Positions 29,301 through 38,453 are shown, numbered from the stretch's first letter. The stretch: DNA of 64,000 bases from Planococcus beigongshangi (GCF_016820495.1 NZ_JADHDU010000003.1:496367-560366); one strand, 5' to 3'. Notes: generated by a model from the letters alone, not told the origin. A program made the numbers and translations.

Positions 29301-29405
29301 ATGCCGATCATAAACATCGTTATAGCGATCACAAAAGTGCAAATGGCGATCATAAAAGTCATTATGCCGATCACAAAAGGCGTAATGCCGATCACAAATG
29401 AATAA
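29301..29405 (+). repeat. 21-bp tandem repeat array, locus 1 (5 units)
   Basis: Five consecutive units of exactly 21 bp starting ATGCCGATCATAAA, ATAGCGATCACAAA, ATGGCGATCATAAA, ATGCCGATCACAAA and ATGCCGATCACAAA; the last 7 bases vary. A sixth ATGGC begins at 29406. Starts 23 bp after the crtM terminator. No spacer structure, so not CRISPR. Open in several frames, but no start signal supports a gene. Confidence 0.9.
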
Positions 29406-29523
29406 ATGGCTCGAATTAACCCTGTTTCGGCTTGCCGAAACTTGAATTTATTCGCAATGGAAGAGGCTTTTCGAAAAAACAGCATGAATCCTGCCTAAAC
29501 AAAGCCGCCGGTTCAAAAAAGTG

Positions 29524-31002
29524 TCAAATTCCAAACTTCTTCAATATCCGCAGTGCGACATTATGGCCGCTCATCGTCACCATGGGCGAACCGCCGCCGG
29601 GATGGGTGCTGCCTCCGACGAAATAAAGGCTTTTGATATCTTTGCTCCAATTGGGCGGACGCAGAAATGCGTCCTTTTTCTTATGCGATGACGGGCCATA
29701 TAAAGCGCCGCGGTATGCATTGAAATTCTCCGCAATAAAAGACGGAGTAAAGGTTTTTTCCTCAACCAGATGGCTTCGTATATCGATGCCGTAAGTCTCA
29801 AGAAAATCATAGATCCGGTCCTTATAGGCATCGGCGTCAATCTGCAATTTCCCATCAGCGGTCAACGCCGGTGCATTCACAAGGATGAACAGGTTATCCC
29901 CGTCGGGCGACACTTCTGGATCAGTGAAAGAAGAGTTGCTGATGTAGACGGTCGGCTGATCGGAATAGCGGTTCTTATTGAAGAGATCTTCAAACTCACT
30001 GGCGTAATCATCCGAAAAATAGACATTATGGTGTTTCAGCCCAGGAAGATGGGTGTCCAAACCAGCCAGAATGACGAAAGCGGAAATCGACGGTTCATAA
30101 GAGACACTCCTTTTATCGCTGAAAGAAGGGCGCTCGCTTTCTGCCGTCAGTTGAGGGAACGCCGTAAGCAAATCACCATTCAAAATCACGGCATCCCCTT
30201 CAGACACACTGCCGTCTTCGAGTTCCACGCCGACAGCCTGTCCGTCACGGACAAGGATCCTGTTCACCGCTGTATCTGTCTGCAGCTGAGCTCCCTGCTT
30301 TCTCGCAACCGCGGCAAAGCCTTCAGCGATGCGGACGTTTCCGCCCCTTGCGTAATAAACTCCTCCCACCAATTCCAGGCAGGCGATCAATGAAAAAGTG
30401 GCGGGCGCTTTATAAGGGGATGAGCCGATATAAGTTGCATAGCGGCCGAACGCCTGCAGCAATTTAGGATTCTGGAAATAGCGTTTATAGAAATGCTCCA
30501 TCGTCTCCAACGGACGGACCTGCATCAAAGCCTTACCTAAGGCAGGAGACAGATAATCCCGCCATGATTGGAAACTGGAAGGGAAGAAATAGCGTTCGGA
30601 CAGATTATAGATGCGGGTGATTTCAGTCAGGAACGATTTGAAATTCGCTGCATCTCCAGGTGCCACACGCCGGAGTTCTTCCAGCATCGCCTCTTGGTCA
30701 GACGAAAAATCCAGATGGCTGCCATCGGGGAAATGGTTGCGTGTATGGGCAACCAAAGGAATTAATTCGAAATAATCCCCGGCCCTTTCACCCGTCTGTT
30801 CAATGACTGAATTGAAAACTTCGGGCATGGTGATGGTATTCGGGCCGAAGTCGAACGTATGGGTTCCAAGCCGGACCGGCATCAATTTGCCGCCGAGATG
30901 GCTGTTTTTTTCATACAGCTCCACAGCCATACCCGCGTTTGCCAGCGTGACTGCCGCCGATAAGCCGCCCAGGCCGCCGCCGATGATAATCGCTTTTTTC
31001 AT
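29524..31002 (-). CDS. crtP: Carotenoid oxygenase/desaturase, CrtP-like
   Basis: FAD-dependent CrtN-family enzyme, about 492 residues, matching the length of staphylococcal CrtP (diaponeurosporene oxidase). It begins MKKAIIIGGGLGGLSAA and has YEKNSHLGGK; FPDGSHLDF and the C-terminal FVGGSTHPGGGSPMVTMSG resemble CrtP more than CrtN. It is expected to oxidise the terminal methyl toward a carboxyl. ATG at 31002 overlaps the glycosyltransferase stop (ATGA); longer in-frame extensions have no ribosome site. The neighbours QP mirror the staphyloxanthin order. Confidence 0.85.
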   Translation of the reverse strand: MKKAIIIGGGLGGLSAAVTLANAGMAVELYEKNSHLGGKLMPVRLGTHTFDFGPNTITMPEVFNSVIEQTGERAGDYFELIPLVAHTRNHFPDGSHLDFSSDQEAMLEELRRVAPGDAANFKSFLTEITRIYNLSERYFFPSSFQSWRDYLSPALGKALMQVRPLETMEHFYKRYFQNPKLLQAFGRYATYIGSSPYKAPATFSLIACLELVGGVYYARGGNVRIAEGFAAVARKQGAQLQTDTAVNRILVRDGQAVGVELEDGSVSEGDAVILNGDLLTAFPQLTAESERPSFSDKRSVSYEPSISAFVILAGLDTHLPGLKHHNVYFSDDYASEFEDLFNKNRYSDQPTVYISNSSFTDPEVSPDGDNLFILVNAPALTADGKLQIDADAYKDRIYDFLETYGIDIRSHLVEEKTFTPSFIAENFNAYRGALYGPSSHKKKDAFLRPPNWSKDIKSLYFVGGSTHPGGGSPMVTMSGHNVALRILKKFGI

Positions 31003-32105
31003 GAGTAATTCCTGCCTTTCCACGAATAGGCCTGCTTGCTCCATGCCTTTTTCATTGCGTGCAGCAGGACGGCAATCATCGCTCCTGCCTGAAGCGGCAT
31101 GAGAAATGCCAAAGCAGGATTTTGCCGTGTCCGAATCATGATATAGAACTGCTGGAGGCAAGTCAGGATGTACGGAATAAAGAAGAGCCAATTCCATGTA
31201 AAAATTCCGGTTACAGCGATGAAGAGAGGAGCTATGTAAAAGATCGTGTAGAAAACTGTCAGGCCAAGCGCCATTATAGGTGAGCGGCCGATGCCGGTGT
31301 AGCTGTTTTTCAGAAACCCTTCCCATACTTCAGGGTTGGTTTCGTACATTTTGCTGCTGACGGATTTAGTGACGTTTGCCAGCAGCATCCTGTAGCCCGC
31401 TTTTTTTATTTCCCGGGAAATATGAACATCTTCGACGAGCGAGTTCCGCACAGAGAGATGTCCGCCGATTGCATCGTATGCAGTCCGTTCAAAGAGCATC
31501 CATGCGCCGTGGGCGGCAGTTGCAGCCGGAAATAAAGCATAATTCGCCAGTGGGAGAGGCAAGTGGAAAAAGACGACAAAGTGCTGCATGGGTACAAGCA
31601 GTTTGCTGAGAAAAGGCGCTACTTCGAAAGCCGGAAAACCGGATAGTGCCTGAGCCTTTTTCTTCTGCAATAAAGCGAGGGACTGCCCAAACGCATCAGC
31701 GCTGAAACTGATATCCGCATCCACAAACAGCAGATATTCTCCGGTTGCCGCCCGTTGAAGCTGATGGCATGCATGTACTTTCCCCACCCAGCCGTCAGAG
31801 AGTTCAGCGCCCTGCAACAGAGTGAAACGGCTGTCGCCGGCAGTTTGCGACTCCAGCAATTCCTGTGTCCGGTCTGTGGACTGGTCATTCAGGATGATGA
31901 ATTCACAATTCGGATAAGTGCTTCTTTTCAAGGAAGCGATAAGCGCTTTGACGTTCCGCTCTTCATTGCGCATCGGCACCATTACAGAGAGTAATGGGCT
32001 GCCATCGACTGAGGGAGAGTCCGGCAAGCGGGGCATGAAGAAGCCGTTGAAAACCGTCCAGACGAGGAAGGCTCCAAGGCATAAGATGAAAATCCATAAC
32101 GCCAT
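30999..32105 (-). CDS. crtQ: Carotenoid glycosyltransferase, CrtQ-like
   Basis: Family 2 glycosyltransferase, 368 residues (CrtQ is 375). N-terminal membrane helix, GT-A fold with VMVPMRNEERNVKALI, LNDQSTD, and LFVDADISF carrying the DxD metal site; three C-terminal membrane helices. Likely adds glucose to the carotenoid acid end group. Start ATG at 32105 has GGGGTG upstream. It is 7 nt after the acyltransferase and overlaps crtP by 4 nt. Confidence 0.85.
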   Translation of the reverse strand: MALWIFILCLGAFLVWTVFNGFFMPRLPDSPSVDGSPLLSVMVPMRNEERNVKALIASLKRSTYPNCEFIILNDQSTDRTQELLESQTAGDSRFTLLQGAELSDGWVGKVHACHQLQRAATGEYLLFVDADISFSADAFGQSLALLQKKKAQALSGFPAFEVAPFLSKLLVPMQHFVVFFHLPLPLANYALFPAATAAHGAWMLFERTAYDAIGGHLSVRNSLVEDVHISREIKKAGYRMLLANVTKSVSSKMYETNPEVWEGFLKNSYTGIGRSPIMALGLTVFYTIFYIAPLFIAVTGIFTWNWLFFIPYILTCLQQFYIMIRTRQNPALAFLMPLQAGAMIAVLLHAMKKAWSKQAYSWKGRNYS

Positions 32106-32112
32106 ACTTTTC

Positions 32113-32784
32113 TCACCCCTTTTTCAATAGATCTGTGAAGGCATCCGTATTTTCCGCAATGGCTTCATTTCTTAAATCATCCAATTGCGCCGTGAGCGTC
32201 TGCTGCAGTGAGCGGCTCTTCTCTTTACGGGAATTGCCCGGAATCTCTTCAATGGAAACAGGATCGCCTTGACGGATCCATACTTCCGGCTTCTGTTCAT
32301 GCCTGAATGAATAATAGAACGTAATCGGAACGACCGGAATTTCAGGATGCTTTTCCAAGAGGTAGCCGATGCCGCTGTGAAAATCGAGGGGACGGATTTC
32401 CTGATGGAATTCGTCACCCTGTGGAAACAGGACGACCGATTTTCCGTTATTCAGCAATTCTTCCGCATATTGAAGGGAGCGGATAATGTCTTTCGGGTTT
32501 CGCTTGTCGATCGAAAAAGCTCCCAAGTAACGGAAGAAGATATAATTCTTCAGATTCTTTTCGTGCATCATCATGTGGATATCATGTTTCCAAACCTTAT
32601 GGTTCAGCTGGAAAAACAGCAGTCCATCCCACCAGGAGCTGTGATTGGCGATGAAAATGACGGGCCGCTGAGGGATTTCCCGGACACCGGAACCCAGAAG
32701 ATAGGAGAAAGAGCGGCGCAGCAAAGGCGCAAGATACATACCAAAACCTTTTTCAAATAAACGGCTTTTCTTTGCCTGTATCAT
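32113..32784 (-). CDS. PlsC-type acyltransferase (carotenoid cluster)
   Basis: Lysophospholipid-acyltransferase fold, 223 residues. Catalytic NHSSWWDG (HX4D), and FPQGDEFH in place of the usual FPEG-type motif. In this cluster it probably esterifies the glycosyl carotenoid with a fatty acid, the role of CrtO in staphyloxanthin, although staphylococcal CrtO is an unrelated, shorter protein. Start ATG at 32784 overlaps the upstream stop in ATGA form. General phospholipid synthesis is a possible alternative. Confidence 0.8.
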   Translation of the reverse strand: MIQAKKSRLFEKGFGMYLAPLLRRSFSYLLGSGVREIPQRPVIFIANHSSWWDGLLFFQLNHKVWKHDIHMMMHEKNLKNYIFFRYLGAFSIDKRNPKDIIRSLQYAEELLNNGKSVVLFPQGDEFHQEIRPLDFHSGIGYLLEKHPEIPVVPITFYYSFRHEQKPEVWIRQGDPVSIEEIPGNSRKEKSRSLQQTLTAQLDDLRNEAIAENTDAFTDLLKKG

Positions 32785-33533
32785 AACGGTTTCATTCTCC
32801 AGGCGATTGCCGTCAAGATGATTGCCGGCAGGGTGCTTGCCGCAACCGCCAGCCATAATCCGCCAAGGGCTCCGAGCATCGCGAACATACCGATCATCAG
32901 GAGATAGAGCAGCACCAGGCGCCGTTCATACAGATCATTTTCAATCATCATGGATTTGCGGCGCATGATGACATCGATCATAAGGTGCAGCACAAAAGAG
33001 ACGACGAACCAGCCGAAGAAATTCGTCCACGGAATGTCGTAATACCAGCCGGTGTCTTCCCAGATCCAATAGCCCTTGATGTGATAGGCGACAGGGTCGA
33101 TGATCAAGTCCATGATGACGGCACCAATTCCGCCGATGAAGGCATAGCCGAGCGTGTTGTCAGGGAAGATCCACCTGGCAATTACGTGCGAAGTCGCAAC
33201 GACCATCAGCCAGGCAAATCCGATGGCAATGGGCACACCGAAGAGGTTGGGTGCGAACCGGTCGGTATAATCGTAGGAACCGAACAGGAAACCGGAATTG
33301 GCGCCGGCGCCTTCAACGATGAATGTTGAAAAGAAGATGACCAGGCCGATAATTGTGCCGGTAACCGTTCCAAACCTTCGCAAAAAATAAAGGAAGCCGA
33401 TTGTACCAGCGAGTATCAGGAATACGGCATTGGCCCATTCTAGCCACGAAGGCAGGATATCAAACCCCAATAAAATGATTCCGACTATGTACCAAAAGAT
33501 GAATAAACGATAAATCCTGTGATCCCATTTCAC
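32781..33533 (-). CDS. CruF-like carotenoid biosynthesis membrane protein
   Basis: About 250 residues with 7-8 membrane helices. VEGAGANSGFLFGSYDYTD, PIAIGFAWLMVVATSH, and MDLIIDPVAY(H) fit the CruF / DUF422 family, which contains carotenoid 1',2'-hydratases. Here it may modify the psi end of the C30 chain. GTG at 33533 is selected: GGAGTG lies 6 nt upstream; longer in-frame starts precede that site. First gene of the leftward operon; AGTATA at 33566-33571 (TATACT on the minus strand) is a candidate -10. Confidence 0.8.
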   Translation of the reverse strand: MKWDHRIYRLFIFWYIVGIILLGFDILPSWLEWANAVFLILAGTIGFLYFLRRFGTVTGTIIGLVIFFSTFIVEGAGANSGFLFGSYDYTDRFAPNLFGVPIAIGFAWLMVVATSHVIARWIFPDNTLGYAFIGGIGAVIMDLIIDPVAYHIKGYWIWEDTGWYYDIPWTNFFGWFVVSFVLHLMIDVIMRRKSMMIENDLYERRLVLLYLLMIGMFAMLGALGGLWLAVAASTLPAIILTAIAWRMKPL

Positions 33534-33706
33534 TGACAACACTCCAATAGCTAAGTTATACAAATAGTATACTTGAAAAATTTCCGAACTCACAGAATAA
33601 GGAATTCAAGGAAATATTCCTTGGTAGTTTAGGGGCATGACAGGTGGGGAAAAAGAGGTAAGAAATTATTTATTTTTTTCATTTAAGAAGAATATTCGAA
33701 TAACTA

Positions 33707-33735
33707 TTGAAGGAAATCCTGCATTAATGTATACT
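33707..33735 (+). promoter_or_regulatory. Sigma-A type promoter of the RpiR gene
   Basis: TTGAAG at 33707-33712, 17-bp spacer, TATACT at 33730-33735, about 45 nt before the start codon. Confidence 0.65.
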
Positions 33736-33779
33736 TATTAGTATAAATTAAGAAGATTTTTCACCTGGGGGCTGAAAAA

Positions 33780-34622
33780 ATGCAGGATTTACTGCGAAAT
33801 GTGTCGAATTCATACAAAGATTTCAGTTCCGGACAGAAAAAGATTGGAGACCTGTTTTTCAAAGAGCCTATTTTCCTGGCTTTTTCTTCAGCTCTCGAAG
33901 TCGGAAGAAGAGTGAATGTCAGTGAATCGACTGTCATTCGGTGGTCGCAGAAATTGGGGTACCGGGGTTATGCAGAGTTTCAGCATGTCCTGCAGCGGAA
34001 ACTGGCGGAAGAGCGGTTTGAACAGGTCGAAGAATCGGATGCACAGCCCGCAGTCGAGCAATCGTTCCTGGCAAATCTGCTGGATGCGGATATCGCAAGC
34101 ATCGTCCAGTTGAAACAAACGATGGATGAGGACCAATTGCTTCAGGCAGTCGAGATCATTGGCCAGGCAAGACGTTTATATGTCACCAGCAATTTCTTTG
34201 ATTACGGTCTCGCGCATTTCATGACGTCCTGGCTGAACCTCACACTTGATCACGCTGAACTCCTGATGCACGGGGATGGCCAATATTACAGGCAATTATC
34301 AGCTTTGACGGAGGAAGATACCGTCATCGCCTTTGTCTTTCCGAGGTACTCAAAATCGGTCATTGATACGCTGATGACTGCCAGGAAACAAGGCGCTAGA
34401 ATTGTGCTGATTACCGATTCGGAAATTTCGCCTGCCATAACTTACGCCGACATTTCACTGAAAGTATATGTGAATTCGAACCTGAACATCGATTCCTATA
34501 CGGCAGTGCATGCGCTGATCGCTTCCATCATGCGCTTCGTCTATGTAAAGGAACATTCGAAAGTTAAGCGGAATCTGGAAAAGGTGGAAGCGATTTATTC
34601 GGAGAAAGATGTCTTTATCTGA
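33780..34622 (+). CDS. RpiR/MurR-family regulator
   Basis: 280-residue transcription factor. Residues 1-75 are an HTH_6 domain (SGQKKIGDLFF, VSESTVIRWSQKLGYRGYAE); residues 115-260 are a SIS domain that normally binds a sugar phosphate. Located 76 nt upstream of an amino-acid ABC transporter operon in the same orientation; it may control that transporter. RpiR regulators of non-sugar transporters are known, but the ligand here cannot be deduced. Confidence 0.85.
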   Translation: MQDLLRNVSNSYKDFSSGQKKIGDLFFKEPIFLAFSSALEVGRRVNVSESTVIRWSQKLGYRGYAEFQHVLQRKLAEERFEQVEESDAQPAVEQSFLANLLDADIASIVQLKQTMDEDQLLQAVEIIGQARRLYVTSNFFDYGLAHFMTSWLNLTLDHAELLMHGDGQYYRQLSALTEEDTVIAFVFPRYSKSVIDTLMTARKQGARIVLITDSEISPAITYADISLKVYVNSNLNIDSYTAVHALIASIMRFVYVKEHSKVKRNLEKVEAIYSEKDVFI

Positions 34623-34698
34623 TCGGCACCCATTACACGGTAAGTCCCGAAATGCCTTTGCGTTTTGGTCACTCATAAATTGAAAAGGGGAGAACAAC

Positions 34699-35535
34699 AT
34701 GAAAAAGAAGTATTCATTATTAGGAATTGTTTTATCGGCAGGTTTGATCCTTGCAGCTTGTGGCGATGACGACACGTCGAACGGTTCGGATGATACAGGA
34801 TCTGAAGGGGCAGGAAGCGATTTGAATTTATTGAATGAAGGCCAGTTTACAACGGCTGCAAGCGGACTTTATAAACCTTTTAACTATGAAGAAGGTGGAG
34901 AACTGACTGGATTTGACATCGAAATCGGGGCTGCCTTGGCCGAAGAGATGGGACTGGAGCATAATCCGGTTACGAATCCTTTCGAAACGATCATCCAGGG
35001 GTTGATCGGCAATAAATTCGATGCGATCCTCGGATCGATGGCCATAACGGATGAACGTGCCGAAACGGTTGCGTTTTCGGAACCCTACTATCTGTCAGGG
35101 GGTAAAATCTGGGTTTCAGCCGACAACACGGATATTACAGAAGCAGCGGACCTGGAAGGCAAGAAAATCGGTATTGTAGCCCAAACAACATATGAACCGG
35201 CAGCAAAAGAATATACGGACGATATCCAATATTACAATAGCGACGTCGTTGCCCTGCAGGATTTAGTGCCAGGCCGAGTGGACGCTGTCATTACAGCTGA
35301 CGTTGTCGGGTTTGAAGCACAAAATGCGGGACTGGAAATCAAGGACATCGGTGAAAACCTGTGGATTGAAGAAGCTGCCATCGCAGTGCGTCAGGAAGAT
35401 ACGGCATTATTGGAAGAAGTGAACAGAGCGCTGCAGGCAATTATCGATAACGGAACATATGCTGAAATTTCCGAGAAATGGTTCGGCACTAACCTTCTCG
35501 AAGTGGAGACAGAAGGAATTGAAATTCTGCGCTAA
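34699..35535 (+). CDS. Amino-acid ABC transporter substrate-binding lipoprotein
   Basis: 278 residues, family 3 extracellular binding protein. Lipoprotein signal ends LILAACGDD (lipobox LAAC, Cys21). Mature part has GFDIEIGAALAEEMGL and AILGSMAITDERAETVAFS, typical of polar amino-acid binders such as cystine or glutamine. Start ATG has AAAAGGGGAG upstream. Followed 20 nt on by the permease gene. The exact ligand is not clear. Confidence 0.9.
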   Translation: MKKKYSLLGIVLSAGLILAACGDDDTSNGSDDTGSEGAGSDLNLLNEGQFTTAASGLYKPFNYEEGGELTGFDIEIGAALAEEMGLEHNPVTNPFETIIQGLIGNKFDAILGSMAITDERAETVAFSEPYYLSGGKIWVSADNTDITEAADLEGKKIGIVAQTTYEPAAKEYTDDIQYYNSDVVALQDLVPGRVDAVITADVVGFEAQNAGLEIKDIGENLWIEEAAIAVRQEDTALLEEVNRALQAIIDNGTYAEISEKWFGTNLLEVETEGIEILR

Positions 35536-35555
35536 ACGGAGAGAGGGGAATTGCC

Positions 35556-36221
35556 ATGGAGACCATTAGAACCATATATGATATTTTTATCACCACATAT
35601 CCCGGTTTTTTGGAAGCGGTAGTCATTACGCTGCAGCTGACAGCGATCTCAATTGTTCTCGGTACAATCCTGGGATTGATCTTCGCGTTGATGAAGATAT
35701 CAAAATCCAAAATTCTTCAGGGCATCGCCAATCTGTATATTACACTTATACGGGGTACGCCGTTATTGGTACAGATCATGTTCCTGTATTTCGGGATCAC
35801 GCAGATTATCATTCTCGATAACTTCTGGGCAGGGGCAATCGCTCTCGGAATCCATAATGGCGCTTATATCGCTGAAATTTTCCGCGGCGCCATCCAGGGC
35901 ATTGATATCGGCCAAACAGAAGCGAGCCGGGCGCTTGGTATGACGAACAACCAGGCGATGAAGAGAATTGTCTTTCCGCAGGCGTTGAAACGTTCAATTC
36001 CGCCGCTTGGCAACCAGTTCATCATCGCATTGAAAGATTCTTCCCTTGTGTGGATGATCGGAGTAGCAGAGCTGTTTTCGGTGGCGAACCGGTCCGCCGC
36101 CGCTTCATTCAAACAGTTCGAAACTTTTATAGTCGTGGGCTTTTACTATTTAGTGCTGGTCATGATTTTCACTTATATCGTCAGATGGTATGAGAATAAA
36201 CTCGATGTGGACAAAGCCTAA
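35556..36221 (+). CDS. Amino-acid ABC transporter permease
   Basis: 221-residue inner-membrane permease, HisM/GlnP type, with five membrane helices. The cytoplasmic EAA loop is visible as QTEASRALGMTNNQAMKRIV. RGTPLLVQIMFLYF is a family landmark. ATG at 35556 follows GAGAGGGG. Middle gene of a three-gene importer, 12 nt before the ATPase. Confidence 0.92.
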   Translation: METIRTIYDIFITTYPGFLEAVVITLQLTAISIVLGTILGLIFALMKISKSKILQGIANLYITLIRGTPLLVQIMFLYFGITQIIILDNFWAGAIALGIHNGAYIAEIFRGAIQGIDIGQTEASRALGMTNNQAMKRIVFPQALKRSIPPLGNQFIIALKDSSLVWMIGVAELFSVANRSAAASFKQFETFIVVGFYYLVLVMIFTYIVRWYENKLDVDKA

Positions 36222-36233
36222 GGAGGGCAAGAC

Positions 36234-36956
36234 ATGATTATCGGAAAGAATATACACAAATCCTTCGGCGATCTTGAGGTACTTAAAGGTGTGGATTTGC
36301 ATGTGCAACCTCAAGAGGTGGTCGTTCTCGTCGGTGTCAGTGGATCAGGGAAAAGTACGCTTCTCAGATGCTTTAATTTTTTGGAAATGATCAACAGCGG
36401 TGAAATAACCATTGATGGCCATACGATCAATCCGAAAAAAGAGAATTTGGCTAAAGTCCGTGCGGAGGTTGGAATGGTGTTCCAGCACTTCAACCTGTTT
36501 CCTCATAAGAACGTTCTGGAAAATGTCATCGAAGCACCGGTCACGGTGAAGAAGATGAATAAAGAAGAAGCGAAGAAACTGGGGATGGCATTGCTGAGGA
36601 AAGTCGGTCTTGAAGACAAGGCGGATGTGTATCCGAGCAAATTGTCGGGAGGGCAAAAACAGCGGGTCGCCATTGCAAGGGCGCTTGCAATGGAACCGAA
36701 AGTCATGCTGTTCGATGAGCCGACTTCAGCACTCGATCCGGAACTGGTCGGAGAAGTGCTGCAGGTCATGAAGCAGCTTGCTGAAGAAGGGATGACGATG
36801 GTTGTCGTCACCCACGAGATGAAATTCGCAAAAGAAGTTGCGGACCGGGTCATAATGATCGACCAAGGGAAAATCATTGAATCAGCGGATCCGAAAAACT
36901 TTTTTGAGAATCCTCAGAATGAACGAACGAAACAATTTATCCAATTGGTTGAATAA
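36234..36956 (+). CDS. Amino-acid ABC transporter ATP-binding protein
   Basis: 240-residue ATPase, GlnQ/HisP type. Walker [14 protein letters not shown], signature [15 protein letters not shown], Walker [15 protein letters not shown], switch His in [10 protein letters not shown]. Start ATG at 36234 follows AGGAGGG. Completes the importer with the preceding two genes; terminator directly after. Confidence 0.95.
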   Translation: MIIGKNIHKSFGDLEVLKGVDLHVQPQEVVVLVGVSGSGKSTLLRCFNFLEMINSGEITIDGHTINPKKENLAKVRAEVGMVFQHFNLFPHKNVLENVIEAPVTVKKMNKEEAKKLGMALLRKVGLEDKADVYPSKLSGGQKQRVAIARALAMEPKVMLFDEPTSALDPELVGEVLQVMKQLAEEGMTMVVVTHEMKFAKEVADRVIMIDQGKIIESADPKNFFENPQNERTKQFIQLVE

Positions 36957-36964
36957 CCAGGAAA

Positions 36965-36998
36965 GCGATTCCGCAGAAGAAAGCGGAATCGTTTTTTT
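36965..36998 (+). terminator. Intrinsic terminator of the ABC operon
   Basis: GCGATTCCGC / GCGGAATCGT-type stem with a short purine loop and seven T residues. Confidence 0.9.
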
Positions 36999-37071
36999 AT
37001 GTTGAGGAAATGTTTTATTGCCGTTAAAACGGCTAAACAAGGAATACCATAAAAATAAGGAGGCTTTTTCG

Positions 37072-37497
37072 ATGAAAGTGACAGACATCATGACGAGTGA
37101 AGTCGATACTTGCACACCGCAGGCGTCCCTCCAGGAAGTGGCAGCAAAAATGAAGGAAATCGATGTCGGATCCATTCCCGTCGTCGATAATGACAAGCTC
37201 GTCGGCATCATCACTGACCGGGATATTGTTGTGCGGGGAATTGCAGAAAATATTTCATTGGATGCAGCAGTTTCTGAAATTCTTACGGAGAACATGGTGA
37301 CAGGCAGCAAGGACATGTCAGTCGAAGACGCAGCTGAATTGATGGCGGACAACCAGATTCGCCGTTTGCCGATTGTCGAAAATGATAATGTCGTTGGAAT
37401 GGTGTCGCTCGGTGATATTGTGGTTAAAGATAAATCTTATGGCAATGCGGACATTGCGCTTGATGAAGTTTCGGAACCAGCTGAGCCTGATAAATGA
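37072..37497 (+). CDS. Tandem CBS-domain protein
   Basis: 141 residues made of two CBS motifs (Bateman module): VTDIMTSEVDTCTPQASLQE with GIITDRDIVVRGI, and VSEILTENMVTGSKDMSVED with GMVSLGDIVV. Such free-standing pairs bind adenine nucleotides and act as energy sensors. Similar in size to B. subtilis YhcV. ATG at 37072 follows AAGGAGG; an earlier in-frame start at 37018 lacks a site. Confidence 0.88.
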   Translation: MKVTDIMTSEVDTCTPQASLQEVAAKMKEIDVGSIPVVDNDKLVGIITDRDIVVRGIAENISLDAAVSEILTENMVTGSKDMSVEDAAELMADNQIRRLPIVENDNVVGMVSLGDIVVKDKSYGNADIALDEVSEPAEPDK

Positions 37498-37514
37498 TCC
37501 GAAACCCGCATATT

Positions 37515-37548
37515 GAAAAACCGGCCCATCAAATGGCCGGTTTTTTCG
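37515..37548. terminator. Bidirectional terminator
   Basis: AAAACCGGCC / GGCCGGTTTT, 8-nt loop, T-runs on both strands; it separates convergent CBS and lipoprotein genes. Confidence 0.9.
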
Positions 37549-37549
37549 T

Positions 37550-37981
37550 TTATTGGACAGTGATGATGGAAGCTGATATGAGTGGCACGTCTTCTTCGGC
37601 GTTGCCGTCATATATTCCTTCAACCTGAACGTTATCACCTGTCTCTACAGGAGTTTCAGCCATATTGCGGATGTAGATCTGCTGATCTTCATGGGTAAGG
37701 ATAAAAGAAGGGAAGCCGACTTCATCCACCAGTTCTTCCACAGTCCCTGATATTTTGACGGGGGCGCCGTCCTCAATGGCGCCATCTGCGAGTTCAGCAG
37801 CAGTCACGGTTTCTGCATTCTCCACTTCTACGGGATCGGTGGGGTCAAGTTCATCGCCTTCAGGTGCCGACACTTCAGTTTGGGATTCTTCTTCCAAAGG
37901 GGGTGTATCTTCTCCGCCGCAGGCAGAAAGCATAAGGACAAGGACAAGGACAAGGACAAGCGGCAAGTACCATTTTTTCAT
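37550..37981 (-). CDS. Lipoprotein with OB-fold-like domain
   Basis: 143 residues. Signal peptide MKKWYLPLVLVLVLVLMLSAC with lipobox LSAC; the Leu-Val run is encoded by a perfect hexanucleotide repeat. A Glu/Thr/Pro-rich linker (23-60) is followed by a small beta domain (GAPVKISGTVEELVDE, TGDNVQVEGIYDG) suggestive of an OB fold as in tRNA_anti-like lipoproteins. Function unknown; it is exposed on the outer face of the membrane. Confidence 0.75.
   Translation of the reverse strand: MKKWYLPLVLVLVLVLMLSACGGEDTPPLEEESQTEVSAPEGDELDPTDPVEVENAETVTAAELADGAIEDGAPVKISGTVEELVDEVGFPSFILTHEDQQIYIRNMAETPVETGDNVQVEGIYDGNAEEDVPLISASIITVQ
37932..37960 (-). repeat. Hexanucleotide microsatellite in the lipoprotein signal peptide
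   Basis: Four and a half copies of AAGGAC (plus strand), reading CTT GTC on the coding strand and giving alternating Leu-Val. Gain or loss of a unit keeps the frame and changes the length of the hydrophobic core by two residues. Confidence 0.85.
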
Positions 37982-38115
37982 CGTTGATCACTCCAGTGCA
38001 TCAGAATTTAGTAGTTACAGGAAATATACCCTTCTTCCCGGTTTTTTAAAACGGTGCAGGGTAGTCGCTGTCTGTTGTCGAATTGACAAGGGGAGGAGAA
38101 GAAAAGAGGTGCAGA

Positions 38116-38415
38116 ATGGAACTGTTTAAACTGCCTGATCACTTGAAGGGTAAAAACAAGCATGTGCAAAAACTCGTAAAGTTTGAAAAAACCAACATCG
38201 TCAATATGCAACTGGCTGCAGGTGAAGAAATCCCTACACATAATTCCAGCGCGGATGTATTGATCATTGTAATCACTGGTAAAGTCGAGCTTACAGTGGA
38301 AGGGGAAACGGCTGAAGTATCACCGGATGTCATGATGAGGATGGCGCCGAAAGAAAAGCACAGCCTCAAAGCCATTGAAGATTCAAATTTCCTGGTCATT
38401 CAGATCCAGCCATAG
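38116..38415 (+). CDS. Small cupin protein
   Basis: 99-residue single cupin barrel. The first motif region is AAGEEIPTHNSSADVLIIVI and the second is APKEKHSLKAIEDSNFLVI. Several usual metal ligands (the HxH of motif 1) are reduced to one His, so metal binding is uncertain. ATG at 38116 follows AAGAGGTG; an in-frame upstream start at 38083 lies further from a site. Single gene, convergent to the next. Confidence 0.78.
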   Translation: MELFKLPDHLKGKNKHVQKLVKFEKTNIVNMQLAAGEEIPTHNSSADVLIIVITGKVELTVEGETAEVSPDVMMRMAPKEKHSLKAIEDSNFLVIQIQP

Positions 38416-38416
38416 T

Positions 38417-38453
38417 AAAAGCCCAAGTCCGATAAAGACTTGGGCTTTTAAAT
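38417..38453. terminator. Bidirectional terminator
   Basis: AAAAGCCCAAGTC / GACTTGGGCTTTT perfect 13-bp stem with a 7-nt loop. Confidence 0.9.

Noticed and set aside
29301-29405. CRISPR-like array
   Set aside because: Units are directly adjacent with no unique spacers, and no cas genes are nearby.
29024-29485. 153-codon minus-strand ORF with Ile/Phe/Val repeats
   Set aside because: It runs through the terminator and the 21-bp array into crtM; the apparent membrane-like sequence is the translated repeat.
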